Source: Taxillus chinensis
Lineage: Eukaryota > Streptophyta > Magnoliopsida > Santalales > Loranthaceae
Direction of reading: 5' to 3'
Length of the DNA stretch: 64,000 nucleotides
NCBI GenBank assembly: GCA_023512835.1
Contig: CM042086.1
Coordinates: forward strand, 12,614,809-12,678,808
Shown here: one piece after another, positions 22,243 to 34,330 of the stretch
Layout: every line of letters begins with the position of its first letter
How positions within the stretch are numbered: position 1 is the stretch's first letter
Position numbers and translations under genes: made by a program
Notes under the pieces: generated by a model
Seen by the model: only the letters and a program-made list of their open reading frames with translations
Database searches by the model: none
Told to the model about the DNA's origin: nothing

Positions 22243-25218
22243 TTAGAGAAAATAATATATATATATAAATGGCAAATGAACAGTGTAATATAAAAAAGAA
22301 AAAAAAAGCTCACTGAAAGCATAAGAGGGAGTTTTTTTTTTGGACGGTATTTCAGTTTATTAACAATATGAGGCTTCTTAGAGCAACCAGTTCGGATTCA
22401 CGTATGAGATCGGAATAAGAGTACTCGTATTAGTTTCCCAGTGAGCTTCTTTAAAATTACTTTTTATTTTCATATATAAATATATATTATAATAAATTTT
22501 CTAAATTATCATTTATATAATTTAAATAATATTTTATATTATTTATTTTATATAATAATATTTTTTTATAATTTAATATAAAATATAAATTAATGTTATG
22601 AAAAACGTAATTTTTTTTTATAAATATAATTTAATAATTATAAAAAATAAATAATATTTTTTCATATATTAGTAAAAATATATGAAATTTCATAATACAA
22701 TATGAAATTATGACATTTACTATTATAATAATAATAGTATTTACTATTAAATATATTATAATAATAGTAAAAAATAAAAAATATTTTTTCATATATTAGT
22801 AAATACAGTATAAATTCTATAGATAAATTTAAATATAAAACATTTACTATGAAAATAATTTTATGATTTTTTAATTTTTTTCATAAATATGAAAAAACAA
22901 ACTATCGTAACAAATATGCTATTAGTGCTTAAGTCATTTTAGTATCTTGATAATTTGATTTATTTTGAATTCTGTTAATATTTACTTTAAAAATTAATAG
23001 TTAGATTAAATACTATGTAATATATATTATGATAGTAAAATTTTATAATAATCTAATAATTAATTTTTTTAAAAAAATCAATTGATAAAGTTTAAAATAT
23101 GTTAAATCACCACCGTGGCAAACCGAATTCAAAGTCTGGGTAAGTTGCCGACTATAGGCGATTGGGCGTAGGTTAGTTAGTATATGGCAACGATTGTGTT
23201 ACCAACGTTTTGAACCGCTACAATCAAAGACATCCAGTTTTAAAAAATTCAAATCAAAACCGACAAAGTGAAAAATTATCGATTAATTTTTGAACTTCAA
23301 CGACAAGCAAAAAAAACATAATAAATTAAAAATAAAAAATAAAAACAACTCACTAAGTAAATATTAAAAATATCAAAGTTTAAACAATCTTTTAATGTCA
23401 TACAAGAAAAAGATGCACTGCAAGACATACGAGGCAACAAAGAAAGCTGTGTCAACATAACACCATAATCAGATTCCACCATTGGCATCAACAAAGAAAG
23501 AGACTTGCAACATTGTTCCCACGTGGGCTAGAGAGAGAGAGATTGCAGCAAAAGCAAGCAATGACTGCGGTCATTGCATACTCTCAATTGCTCTTGAAAA
23601 TTACTCTACATACTCTCATAGTGTTTACTCATGGAGTATTACTCTGCATGCAATGACAGAGGGCGAAAAAAACAAATAATCAGCAGCTAAAATTTGTTAA
23701 ATAAATAGAGACGAGCTAAACATAAATAATCCAGAAACGTAGATAGCTAGTGCTTTTATTCATTAAAACCAGGAAACCAGAGAGGCAGTGCTAAACCAGT
23801 GCTAATATATCTAACACTAACAGCCTTGATCGAAGCTACACAATCAAAATATTCAAATATTGTTTTTGATAAGTAATGAAAAAAATATTCAAATATAAAA
23901 ACCTAAATCTAATGGAAAAGAAAAATCGAGAGAGAGAGAGAGAGAGAGAGAGAGTAATTTCGACAATAGATGTAGGTGACTGCCAATGATGATCAAGCTA
24001 AGGAGAGAACACCAGTGATGGAGTCTTCGTTACTCGATTTCAAGTTTGATTAATGGCCTGATGAGTGATGACAGGTGATAGTGATGAGGGTCATTCATTT
24101 GTGTGACCTAGCAAGTAGCAACTAACGAATAGCGAGTGCAAGACCATTAGTGCCGAGTAGCAACTAGCAAGTAGTGAGGGTTATTTGGTCGATTTTGGTG
24201 ACCCTACACCAACCAAGCATTGCCGGCTTTCAAAATCTACAAATCAAATAAAACAAACTTATTCTACAAACCAAAAGTTTTCAGTCTAATTGATTCGGCT
24301 CGGATGGATTTGTCAGTTCAAATTAATTTTTAACCACCCCTACTATATACCACATTTTGCACCGTAGTCTACCTGTAAAATAAATTTTCACTCACAAGTT
24401 TTTATTTTATAGCTTCTCACAAATTGCTTCTAGTTTTGTGGTGAGGACGTCAAAAAGGGTTTTTACTTCTTTTTCTAAATATCTTTTGCAAGCTAATTTA
24501 AAATATAAAAGGTTTCTAAAATAATTTTTAAATGAATTTCCATATTTTTGAACAGTTTTTTGTTTCCATGAGTGTTATAGCTTTACATTATTTTCCTTGA
24601 TTAAAACCGAATATGAGAAACTAGTTAGTTACCAGAGGGTGAGGGTGCAAGCTGAGGCCTGAGGGGAGCCAAAAAGGGGGAGATCCCTCGAGTTGAGCCT
24701 GTCCAAGCTGTGTGAAGGAGCGTGCGTTGGCATTTGAAATATTACAAGAACGAGAACAGTGAAAGAAGAAAACGAGCATCTTAAACCTTGGGGGGGCGGG
24801 CGGGCGGGCATTAGCAGCACTACGCCAAGAAGAATCTTAAATCTTCCATGCATTTTTAGTTTCCAAATGTTGGATGCACCATAAAGACTCCAGGGAGGAA
24901 CTGAGGCTGCGGGAGTCCCGCCAGAATGTTACATCCTAAAATTTCATCTCCAACACACCAAAATCTCCAAAACCATTACCTAAGTGTTAAGCACTACTGA
25001 GTCCGTTTTACAAGCTCAGAATAATAATAAATAAATAAGATAAAATGATCTAACCTCATACGCTTAAAATTTAAGTCCCAAAACAAAAGGTTTCTACCTA
25101 GTGAACTGTATGGAACAGTACACATTGGTTGCTTTACACTGCAAATTTAAATTTACCCAGTGCGTGCATCCAAAATAAAAGTACATTCAAGAAAATCAAC
25201 CAAGAAGCCATTACTTGT
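20008..25218. other. Long intergenic region without a supported gene
   Basis: About 20,620-21,960 is of mixed composition but coding potential is broken. A segment ending at about 21447 resembles a LINE 3' end: a T-rich stretch, then AATAAATTTTCTTTACTTATCA and an A run. About 22,200-22,900 is very AT-rich, with a TA run at 22208-22235 and a dispersed repeat. A GA microsatellite lies at about 23929-23955. A GC-rich patch at 24630-24830 with GGGC repeats (near 24790-24810) has no recognisable product. Confidence 0.4.
22520..22895. repeat. Dispersed AT-rich repeat, copy 1
   Basis: Shares ordered blocks with about 40130-40400, for example an AATATTTTATATTATTTATTTTA block and, further on, a TTATGAYTTTTTAATTTTTTT block at similar spacing. 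Both are non-coding. A pair of decayed non-autonomous elements is likely, but low complexity could inflate the resemblance. Confidence 0.4.
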
Positions 25219-26424
25219 TCATGTATTTGATTGGTTGGGTGGTGGCATCGGAACCTGCCCGTTGTAAACCTTCCAAGGGCCCCAATAAAAGGATGGAAAC
25301 ATAATAGGCACTGCTTCCCCGGGGTGATCTTCCCAGTACTTCTCCTGTCCAATACCGCAAGTGCAGACTTTAAGTTAATCATAGCCTACCGGAAAACTGT
25401 TTAGGTAGCAATAGTTCATTATCATGATAATATATATTTCCATGGCCAACAGTAACACAAGTTGACAGAACTGAAAGAATATGCATTCACAACCGAAACG
25501 CAGGTTTTTCTTTTGTAAATAAATTATCTCATCAAACATTTTAAAGGAATTTCTTTTAATTAATAAATGCAACATGACTATAAAAAAATTGTTAGAAAGT
25601 AAAAATAAATAAATCTCAAACATTCACAAAGTTTGAGTGGGTCAGTAATAGATACAAAAGTAATTATTATTTTAAATTGATTCATTAAAGAAGTACTAGT
25701 CGTCAGAGTTTGACCTAAACAAACCAATGTCACAAAGAAACTAGAAGCCTACAGAAGAATCTTGCATCAAGAAAATTTCAACTTCAAATCCCTAAACAAT
25801 CCATTATTTCAGAATACAGATATAGAATGGTAAAGTAAAATGATGTTCCCCAATCACAAAACAAGCATAACCACAGCAAGGCTAAAACAGATTATGGACG
25901 CAGGTATGAGGCAACATTTCCAAGTCAAAACCTCTCTGAAGTACAAAAAATACCGTCTCCAACTGTGTTCATACTACAGCACAGCAAGACAAAACAGCAT
26001 AACATTCTTTACCTCCCATTGAATGGCATGTTGCTATTTGGAAGATGGCAACTTCTTTTGCAGTGTACAGATTTGAGACATAGCACAATTACACATTTCC
26101 AACTACGCAAAAACAATACCATTATAGTATTCTACATTTCTCTATCTGATGGTTATGGCAATGGCTATGAAGTTAAAAGATTAGTTCTTCATGCGCCATA
26201 TATGATCTCTATGGAAAACCTATTTTAAATTTCAGTGGTCCAAAAGCGTGAGTGTGTTTTAATCTCACATAGCGTAAGTAAGTTTTAATCTCAAATAGCG
26301 TGAGTGTGTTTTAATCTTTAAGGAGCTCTGATATTTTACTTTTTCAAAAACTCACAAATACACTTAGCGTAAGTAAGTTTTTCTCCAAACCAGTCGGTGA
26401 TGTTTATGAATATATTTGATTCTG

Positions 26425-26503
<79 letters not shown>

Positions 26504-27778
26504 TTTTAGCCTAACTACCTTTATGATACTCTTTCTAATAAATTCATCTCTTTCTATTTTTTCAAAATTACTAGTATGCATGAAGTTTTTCTTTAAAGCA
26601 ATCCCAAATTCCAAATCAAGTTGTAAGTGAGGCAAATACAGTGCACAAAACTCCCACGAGTAATGGGATCCATAAAGAGATGGGGGCACAAGTGTTAATA
26701 TGGATGTAACCTTACCACAATTAATTTAATTGTAAAAGGCTTATCGCGACTCGAACCCGTGATATCCAGATCACAAAACAATAACTTTATTATTACACAA
26801 AGGTTTACCCTTATATATAACTATATATATTACACACAAAAAAAAAACAATGTTTCAACCCAGATTGCCCCTAAAATATCCACAAAATGAAGATAAAATC
26901 CTAAAATACAAAAGGCTTTTCTGAGCTAAAAAAATTGAGAAATTAAATTTTGTTTCGAATCTGGTGAAAATATGTTTCAAAGTTGCTATCACTGAATACT
27001 ACCCCACATGAGCTTAAAAATATGTAATTTAAAGACAAAAAGAAACAACAGAAATGGAAGATTTCTGTGTTTTTTATGGTTCTTTCCCGTGGTTGCCTTT
27101 TCTATTCTATTCATCAATAAACAAAGGTAACTTTATCGAAACAAAATCTAATAATAAATAGGGAAGTGATGCCCTAAGAACCTAATTAGATTGAACTAAA
27201 ATCTGATCAGGCCTTTTCCCCTACTCCACGCATATAAAGGGCATAAAACGAGAAAATGGAAACCCAAATTTCCAAGAATCAATACCATCATAGGCAATCG
27301 ATAAAAAAAACCCCCCATAAAAATATGAGGTCCAGCCAAACAAATTCAAGGACATAAGATAGGAAACTCGAAACCCATATATTTATCCAAGGATCGATCC
27401 CATATATAACAGTTAATCAATTCAAGGACCCATGAAAAATCACAGATCGCCATCGGTAGTTGTCGGAGGAAGAAGGAAACCCAGGAGGGGGGTTGAACTG
27501 AACGATAGAACGCGTAAATGCAGAGTTGAATTGAATAACAGAAGTAAATGCATGGTCGTTGGTACCTTGTAGAGTTGCTCGGTGATGGCAGCTCCGACTA
27601 CACCAGTGTAGAAAGCGGCGATGTAGACGGAGACTACGGGGGTGAAGGATTTGGGTCGCTGGTAGGGTTCGACCAATTCCCAGAGAAGGTTCTTCTGCCT
27701 CTTGCGGTCCAAGTAATTAAAATACTTCTTCCACACATACGTAATCACTTCAACCATACGGCCCGGGCCCGTAGACAT
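25219..27778 (-). CDS. Conserved-looking 112-residue single-pass membrane protein, function unknown (2 exons)
   Basis: Exon 1 is 27778-27566 (71 codons, donor gtacc) and exon 2 is 25344-25219 (41 codons plus TGA, acceptor gacag). They join in phase 0 to 112 residues. The N-terminal half is basic and amphipathic (VWKKYFNYLDRKRQKN). One hydrophobic segment lies at about 46-64 (TPVVSVYIAAFYTGVVGAA). The C-terminus is Pro/Trp/Tyr-rich (PSFYWGPWKVYNG, then PMPPPNQSNT). I do not recognise the family. Size and topology resemble small accessory subunits of organellar membrane complexes, but this is only an analogy. The two exons share no sequence constraint other than splicing, so their clean joining with good sites supports a real gene. 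The 2.2-kb intron contains an Au SINE and a long AAT microsatellite. Confidence 0.75.
26245..26319. repeat. Three tandem copies of a 26-bp repeat
   Basis: Copies begin at 26245, 26271 and 26297 with the form AGCGTRAGTRWGTTTTAATC plus six more bases. A fourth, isolated copy of the first half starts near 26367. It lies in the intron of the 112-residue protein gene. Confidence 0.75.
26425..26501. repeat. (AAT)n microsatellite, about 25 copies
   Basis: An uninterrupted trinucleotide run in the intron of the 112-residue protein gene. The poly-Asn and poly-Leu frames across it are artefacts of the repeat. Confidence 0.95.
26631..26800 (-). mobile_element. Au-type SINE, degenerate, minus strand
   Basis: On the minus strand the order of Au landmarks is kept: GTGATCTGGATATCACGGG, then the pol III B box GGGTTCGAGTC (plus positions 26748-26758), then AAGCCTTTTAC, GGTAAGGTTACAT and, at the end, GGGAGTTTTGTGCACTGTAT. 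These match known parts of the angiosperm Au SINE consensus from memory. The A box end is decayed. It sits in sense orientation with the host gene, inside its intron. The 5' limit is approximate. Confidence 0.8.
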
Positions 27779-27830
27779 TTTACCTTAGAAAATCGGTTCG
27801 TCTGCGAGTTTAGGATTAGGAAAGCAAATG

Positions 27831-27865
<35 letters not shown>

Positions 27866-28340
27866 GAACAATGAAAAGAAAAAAAACAAGTTTTTTGCAT
27901 AGATTAACGTAGGCACACTAACTCATTTTCTCATGTTTCTAACAGCCTAGTTACATTTTACTTGCAGGTTTCAATTGAATACAGGTTGCCCCCAAAAGAC
28001 GGGAATTGGAGCTTAAATATCCTACAGCATGAATCCATGGGGAAAAACAAAAACAAAAACAAAAAATCATACCCGCGATATGAACCTTTTTGTCTGCCGG
28101 CGGATGGATATACGCTATTGTGTCGGATCGAGCAAGTTCGATGTCGACGACAGCGAGGTGCGATAGGTTCCAATCCAGTGGGAGATGTCGTGGATGACGA
28201 GCAACTAGGAAGGCGATGACGACGATTGCGCCGGGTCACCCAGAGGTTGAGGTTGAAGTTGAAGCGGAGGGAAGGAAGGAGGTTAGGAGAGGTCGATGCC
28301 GAATTAGGTTTACGTGGAAGGGAGACCCCCACGCCCACGG
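27779..28340 (-). promoter_or_regulatory. Possible spliced 5' leader and promoter of the 112-residue protein gene
   Basis: On the minus strand an AG acceptor (actcgcag) precedes 27802, 24 bp before the ATG at 27778. A donor (CGCGG|gtatga) ends a GC-richer segment at 28073. This fits a 5' UTR exon at about 28073-28330 joined to the coding exon. The upstream segment begins with ACGTAAACCTAATTCGGC, a common look for plant transcript starts. A CA microsatellite lies at 27833-27862 in the putative intron. A frame of 126 codons across 27958-28338 has no recognisable domain. Confidence 0.35.
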
Positions 28341-31023
28341 GGTTATATTTGTAAATAGGCTATTTTAATTTTAATTTTAATTTTAATTATAATTAGAGCG
28401 ATGAAATTAAATCAAATTCAATGGCTGAAAATAATTTATCAGTCTATACTCTATATTAATCTTATAATAAATTTTTTTAATCTTTCTATATTAATAAAAA
28501 GTGAAGAGAGATAGTCTGATAATTTATTTAAGTTTGCTGCATGTTGGCCGCGAAACATATACCTAAACGGGATTTATATTATTGTTTGGGATTTATCCAG
28601 TATTGTAATTTATACATACAATTAATTTGTATTTTGAGAGGTCAGTGCTTGGATTTTGACAGTGTTTCTCCAAGAAAACACTTAAATGCCAACACAAGAT
28701 TCCGTTTGCAACCATCTAGCATTGAAAGCCCAACACTCATTGAAAAATGTTGTTGCATTTGCATACAGCCTTTCTTTTTTATTAATTAAACAAAACATAC
28801 AGACAAATAACAACACATACACTGATACACACAACAACAAAACAAGATACAACATAGCATATGATAAAAACACAATTATAGGCATACATACATACATACA
28901 TACATACATACATACAAAAAAATTACAGAAACACATACAACCTATAGCAAAAATACAAAATACATATAGCCTGCAGAATGATACCATGAGTTGAATGGGA
29001 AGACAATGGTAGTTATCAAATGGGAAATTGGCCAACTTAAAAAAAAAAAAAACAGGATTACCATATCAAAATTTTCATATAACTATACTGGCAGGAAATA
29101 TTTTAGAATTCATCAAGATTAAATAAGAACTAAAGATTAAAGAATAGTTTCCAAAATTGAGTTTTAGAGCTGCCAAATTTTGATGATCACAGCTGCCAAT
29201 TTATTTTGTCTCTCTTGCCTTCTATTTAAGAGGAAATAACCAATAACATTAAAGTTACTAAAATTGAAACCGTACATATCTGTTTTTGAGGCCTTTCAAA
29301 ATTGAATTTGAAGAGAGTTCGCAATATGTTAAAAATTAATTTTAAATTAAACCCAATAAAACTATTATATATTTTTATACAAATATTAATACACACACTC
29401 CTCCCATCCTTCATAGCACTGGTTGCACTCTGCAGACGGAGCTTTGATTCTAGCTTTTCCATTTCCAATGGTAACCTGCAAGTAAAAGATGATTAAATAA
29501 ATAAATTCCTACTAGTACAAGATATAATATGGCTAAGAAGTGCAATATGGAACCAACTAGGGGAGGAACCATATATAGCTCCAAATAAATAGCCACACAC
29601 AACCTGACCTAGAACATTCAAAAAAAAGACCCACAACAGGAAATAGGAATGCAAACGTGGGATTTTAAGCATAAAGCATAGAGATTAACATAAACATATA
29701 ATTAGACTATGTGAAGGCATCATAAACCGTATGAACAATCCCAACAAAAAGCCAAGTAACCCAAAGAAAATAATAAATTCTACAAGTCATTCGTGCAATG
29801 CCCTATATTTGAGTAATCAATATAGAGATCAATATTTGATATCAATAAATTTCTACAACCCAATAAATTTCTACGAGTCATCACCTATAGCCTCGAAGCA
29901 GTGATCTCAATATAGAGATCAATATTTGAGTAACGAATCAAAATGACAACCCAAAACAAGTATAACACTGCATTTGATAATATCAAGGGCAGCCAACAAT
30001 TTATGAACCAAAAATTGAATATATAAAATGCGAAGGGTGACAAGAGTAGGCATAAAATATTCAGCCCTATGTACAACATACATGTATAAAAACAGAGCAG
30101 AACTAACATGCTCTCAAACTTAGTAATTCCATAGCTCAACATACATGTCCTATAGAAACGGAACCACCAGCATCTCAGTAATACGGCAACGACCAGTAGT
30201 ATTGAACATGTTAAGAACAATAAATTTAGAAAACGTGTCCAATAAAAAAATTATTAGAAAGTTCCTTGGAAACCACAAGCAGCAAAATGGTTGAGTTAAA
30301 TTTATTTTATGTATGCTCCCCCAGTCACTTTCATTGGTAGTGTTATCTCATCTTCTATATTTCTAAATTCTAGTGCTCGGGTAAATAAAGTGCATACAGA
30401 ACTTACTAATGTATTGTTTTTGTTTTATAAATCGCTTAACTACCAAAAAAAAGGAAAACTTACTAATTTAGAGATCTTAATCCCAAATTTCAACCAGCAG
30501 ATACAATACTGGGCTAACCAGGCCAATTAAGGTTCCATAACCAAGGGATTAAACCGCTGACCATGAGTCAAGAGGACTATCAAATACTTATTGTCAACAG
30601 TTCTAATATGATTACATAGTAGGAACAGGGGATCACAAGAATGGAGCAGTGAACGCAAATGCTTGCCTAGAACCAGAAATTGGATGTGCCAAATAAATAT
30701 CTGACATCGAGAAAGATTATATATATATAATGGAGTTTGAAAATCCAAGACCTAAACTCACTCTACATCCTTAAAATCAATACAGACATCATCTAAAGAA
30801 TTACAATAAAGCTGCTAAATTTTCAGTCCGACTCCCACGAGTAACTCATTGCAAAGGAAAACTTCTATTGAAGGCAAAAGAAAAGAACCACCTTTATTAT
30901 CCCAAGCAGAAATGAGTGAGTGCAGTTTACTAATGATATCATTGAATTAATGCATAATCAATAAGTAGTGATCGGCAGCAATATGCGTACCTTGTATACT
31001 AAAAATAGCTGTATGTGTGATCT
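28341..31023. other. Intergenic region downstream of the NPP gene
   Basis: Mostly AT-rich, with a CATA tetranucleotide array at about 28882-28917 and a 22-bp segment near 29818 repeated at about 29908. On the minus strand a segment ending near 29482 has an acceptor-like acttgcag followed by about 90 bases of mixed composition; it might be a 3' UTR exon of the NPP gene, whose tail has a donor-like CAAG|gtacgc near 30990. No protein-coding gene is supported. Confidence 0.35.
30893..30898 (-). terminator. Possible polyadenylation signal of the NPP gene
   Basis: AATAAA on the minus strand, about 125 bp beyond the stop codon at 31024-31026. Confidence 0.35.
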
Positions 31024-32499
31024 TTAGCGACTGGGTAAAAGAATGGAGTCTGGAAACGACACGGTGCCATTATTGGGGGCCCCTTGGATCTTAAGAATTG
31101 AAGTGACTAAGTTGTATATCTGGATGTTCTCAAATGACGGCACCTTTCGCCCACTCACAAATTGAGGTCCATGTGCGACAAAGATGGTCCTCATGGAAAA
31201 GATTGCATTGTCATACCCATGTGCTCCTCCACATTCCTTCCTCTTTGACCTCTTCTGCTCCACCTTAAACCCTTCCTCTAACAGCCCTACAATCGGGGAA
31301 ATTCTATCACTGGCCGCATAGTGCAGTCGACTGGGTAAATCTTCCTTGAGAAAAGCCTTTAAATTCCTCCCATTCTCGACTTTTCCCGACTCCAATCCTT
31401 CATTCATCTTTGCTACAACATCGGAAGGAGCGTACCCAGGAGGAGGACGAATAGCCAACAATGGAGTATAGGACTGGACCCAATCTGCCGGAATATCAAT
31501 CCAAGGGGACAAGTCATTGAGAAAAATCAACTTTTTATCACAAGTACCCACCATCCCATGATCACCTACTAAAATTATGGTGACATCCTCAAAAACCCCT
31601 CTCTTCTCTAGACCCTGGATCAACCTCCCAATCATCCTATCAATCCTAGCAACAGCTTCCGTTATCTCCGGATCATCGGCCCCCACCTGGTGACCCTGAT
31701 GATCTGGGTCTTGAAAGTACAATGTCATAAACGAGGGGATCTCATCCTTGGGAAGATCAAAGTAACTCAATACGCCATCTACTCTATCCTCAAAAGGAAC
31801 AGAGCCATTGTAATATCTACAAAAACCTGGTGGGCATGTCCAAGAACCCTTCTTCACCTCAGAGCCAGGCCAAAAATAGGTGGCGGCCTTGAGGCCATGG
31901 TTGGCTACGGTCTCCCATAAGGGCTCGCCGAGCCACCACTTGGGCTCGTGGCTGCCCATGGTGAAAGCGTCGCCGGTGCGAGGGTCGCTGAAATGGTTGT
32001 TGATGATGCCGTGATGAGCCGGGTAGAGACCTGTCACGATTGAGTAGTGGTTCGGGAAAGTGAGGGTAGGGAACACGGGGATCAAACCTGTCTGGGCCTC
32101 GGTCCCATTGGCGATCAAGCGCGCGATGTTGGGCGTTGGAGTCTTGAATTGGTACCCGAATCGGAACCCGTCCGAGGACACCAGCAGGACCACCGGGCGA
32201 TCCAGCTTGGAAAAGGGTCTGGCAACGGCGGCGACCGGCTGGTGCTGCGGCGATGGGACGAAGAAGAAGAGGAAAGCGAACGCTGCGGCGGCGGCGACGG
32301 CGGCGAAGGTGGTGAAGAGGAGCGAGATGAAAACGACGGGGCCTGCGAGTGGCTTACGGGGGAGGGCGGCGGCGCCGTCGGTGTCGAAGGAGAGGAGAGC
32401 GGTGGACGGACCTGGATTGGTGTCTTCTTGGGTGGGCAGCGACGACGTATTTGGCTTGGGTGGAGTCAAGTTAGAGTGAAGGTCAGATTCAGTGTCCAT
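31024..32499 (-). CDS. Ectonucleotide pyrophosphatase/phosphodiesterase (NPP), type II membrane protein, intronless
   Basis: The frame from ATG 32499 encodes 491 residues, the usual size for plant NPPs, which hydrolyse nucleotide phosphodiester and pyrophosphate bonds (for example nucleotide sugars). One hydrophobic segment at about 54-81 after a soluble acidic tail suggests a signal anchor, with the catalytic domain in the Golgi/plastid lumen or apoplast. All two-metal ligands of the family appear: D110 (SSDGFR), nucleophile T147 (TLTFPNHYS), N167/N168, D266 and H270 (PDHQGH), D313 and H314 (GDHGM) and H427 (GAHGYDN). NGS and NGT sequons are present. The frame stays open upstream of 32499 but without another ATG, and CCATGG-like context supports 32499. 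The N-terminal coding part is GC-rich and the rest more balanced. It is intronless, as in known plant NPP clusters. Confidence 0.94.
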   Translation of the reverse strand: MDTESDLHSNLTPPKPNTSSLPTQEDTNPGPSTALLSFDTDGAAALPRKPLAGPVVFISLLFTTFAAVAAAAAFAFLFFFVPSPQHQPVAAVARPFSKLDRPVVLLVSSDGFRFGYQFKTPTPNIARLIANGTEAQTGLIPVFPTLTFPNHYSIVTGLYPAHHGIINNHFSDPRTGDAFTMGSHEPKWWLGEPLWETVANHGLKAATYFWPGSEVKKGSWTCPPGFCRYYNGSVPFEDRVDGVLSYFDLPKDEIPSFMTLYFQDPDHQGHQVGADDPEITEAVARIDRMIGRLIQGLEKRGVFEDVTIILVGDHGMVGTCDKKLIFLNDLSPWIDIPADWVQSYTPLLAIRPPPGYAPSDVVAKMNEGLESGKVENGRNLKAFLKEDLPSRLHYAASDRISPIVGLLEEGFKVEQKRSKRKECGGAHGYDNAIFSMRTIFVAHGPQFVSGRKVPSFENIQIYNLVTSILKIQGAPNNGTVSFPDSILLPSR

Positions 32500-32854
32500 G
32501 GCGGTGTGGAAGGGGGTACAGAGAATCGGAACCCAGTTTTCTCCGAAACCAGTTTTAAGGTTCTTCGAAGGATACACGAATTTTAGTGAGAATCTGCGAT
32601 ATTCTCGGTTTGTGTCCTTGTCGATTGATTGTTCTTGTGTTGTTGGGTCGTGTCGTGGGCGAGACTCGAGAGAGGGTGCAGACTAACTATACAAGAGTCT
32701 ACTTGAAGGGTTGATGAGAAGTCGCTGTGGAGTCCAGAAGTTTTTTTGCAGTTCCGACTTCAGTGTGAACCGGTTCATACTTTAAAAATGTTACATCAAA
32801 ATAGAAAAAAAAATGTAATTATTGTAAAATCGTCATTAATATATGGGTATCCTT

Positions 32855-33140
32855 ACGGTTAGTATGTGGATGGCAACGGGTCGGGTCAGGGTATTGTCCA
32901 GTTCGAATTCGATTCGATTTTTTCTAGCTCAACCTAAACTCATTCTGACCTGATAATTTTAGTACTTCGAGTCATATCGGATTGGGGTGGGGCGGCATTT
33001 TCGTCTTTGTTTTGGTTAGAAATTTTGGATCGAAGCGAGTTGTGCAAGACCCAAACCCGACCCGATAACATATCGGGACAGGGCAAATCGGGGCGGGGTG
33101 GATCGGAGCAGGACGGGTCGAAATTGCTAAGCCTAACAGT
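32855..33140. repeat. Dispersed repeat with GGGTCGGG-type ends
   Basis: The left end contains GATGGCAACGGGTCGGGTC and the right end the inverse theme GACGGGTCGAAATTGC, with CCCGACCCGA between. Such GGCAAACGGGTCGGGTC motifs are typical of high-copy plant repeats and hAT-like MITEs. The boundaries are approximate. Confidence 0.5.
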
Positions 33141-34019
33141 TACTAAAGGTAAAGTATTGAGTTTTATTTTTATATTTTTTTTACACGTAAAGACAAGTTT
33201 TAAAATATTAATTTATTGAATTTTTATCGAGGATATCATATCTAGCTGTCAATCAAATTGTTGTGACTTATTAATTGGTTGGATTTGGAGTTTGATATGA
33301 TATTTTAGGTATTTTATTTTGGTGGGGTTAAAATTAAACAAGACTAGAGAGACGGGATGAAAGAGAAAAGAAGAAAAGAAAAAGGAAAAGAATGGCGATT
33401 TGGCATCCGATTCCGACAATTCGAGTTAGGAAATTCATTTAGAATCTCATTCTCTATGCTCCTATCATGTCGAGGATTGAATTAAACTTAGTTTGATGAT
33501 TAATATTTTAGAAAATACAAGCTAGGGTTCATAATGACCAAATTGATGGAAATTGGATCTAATTTCGTTTTTGATGCTATAAATTAATGGAGAACATCTA
33601 GAAATGTTTAAATAATTAGATTTTTATATTTTCCTCTAAAATTTAGTTAAAAATGATATTTCACAAAATTTTACTCCAACCTTTACTTATTTTCAAAAAA
33701 CCTTTTACATCATCTTCCATGTAATTTTTCTATTTTATTAAAATAATATTTTTAATATTTTTTATTACTTTTTTTCTCTCTCTTCTATTTATTGTAAATA
33801 CTCAAAAATTCACTTGTAAAAAATAATTTAAAATTTTATTAAAAAACTTTGGGAAAACCAATAGTGCATATGTAAATATAAAAATTACTATTCATTTCAC
33901 ATCTCTTAATCTTTTTGTAATAAAGTTAATGGAGGAAAAATATGTATAAAGTTAATTGTTTTTGTGACGTCACTCTAATATTGGTTCTTCAAAACAACAA
34001 AAAATATTATTTTTTATTT

Positions 34020-34330
34020 AATAAATTATTTTTAAAGCTCACTTTTCACTTTCTTTATTTTAACTATTTATCAATTACGATAATTTTTAATATTTATTTA
34101 TTTGTGTAAATCAAAATTAAATATTATGAGAAAAAATAAAAAAGCAAATGCAGTGAAAAATATATAATATTTTAATAATTAATGTATGAATAGTTTGAAT
34201 TAAATTGAGAAAAGTTATGTTCATTTCATTAAAGTTTTTTAATAATATATAATTTGAAAAGTGTAGTTTTTAGACTTTAAAAAAAAAATGACTCTCTAAA
34301 CTAACAAAAAAAAAATACTTATAAAGAGTC
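34020..34330. repeat. Dispersed AT-rich repeat, related to the tetraspanin intron repeat
   Basis: Shares ordered blocks with about 15480-15745: AATATTTTAATAA, a TGAAAAGT motif followed by TTTTTA, and AAATGACTCTCTAAA. The order and spacing agree, so the two are likely copies of one non-autonomous element. Confidence 0.5.

Noticed and set aside
23559..23578. 8-bp palindrome GCAATGAC/GTCATTGC
   Set aside because: Too short to stand out in a region of this length.
24629..24853. GC-rich minus-strand frame
   Set aside because: No recognisable protein and a GGGC simple repeat at one end.
26336..26689. Frames with poly-Leu or poly-Asn
   Set aside because: Created by the AAT microsatellite.
32047..32586. 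179-codon plus-strand frame
   Set aside because: Antisense shadow of the NPP N-terminal coding region.
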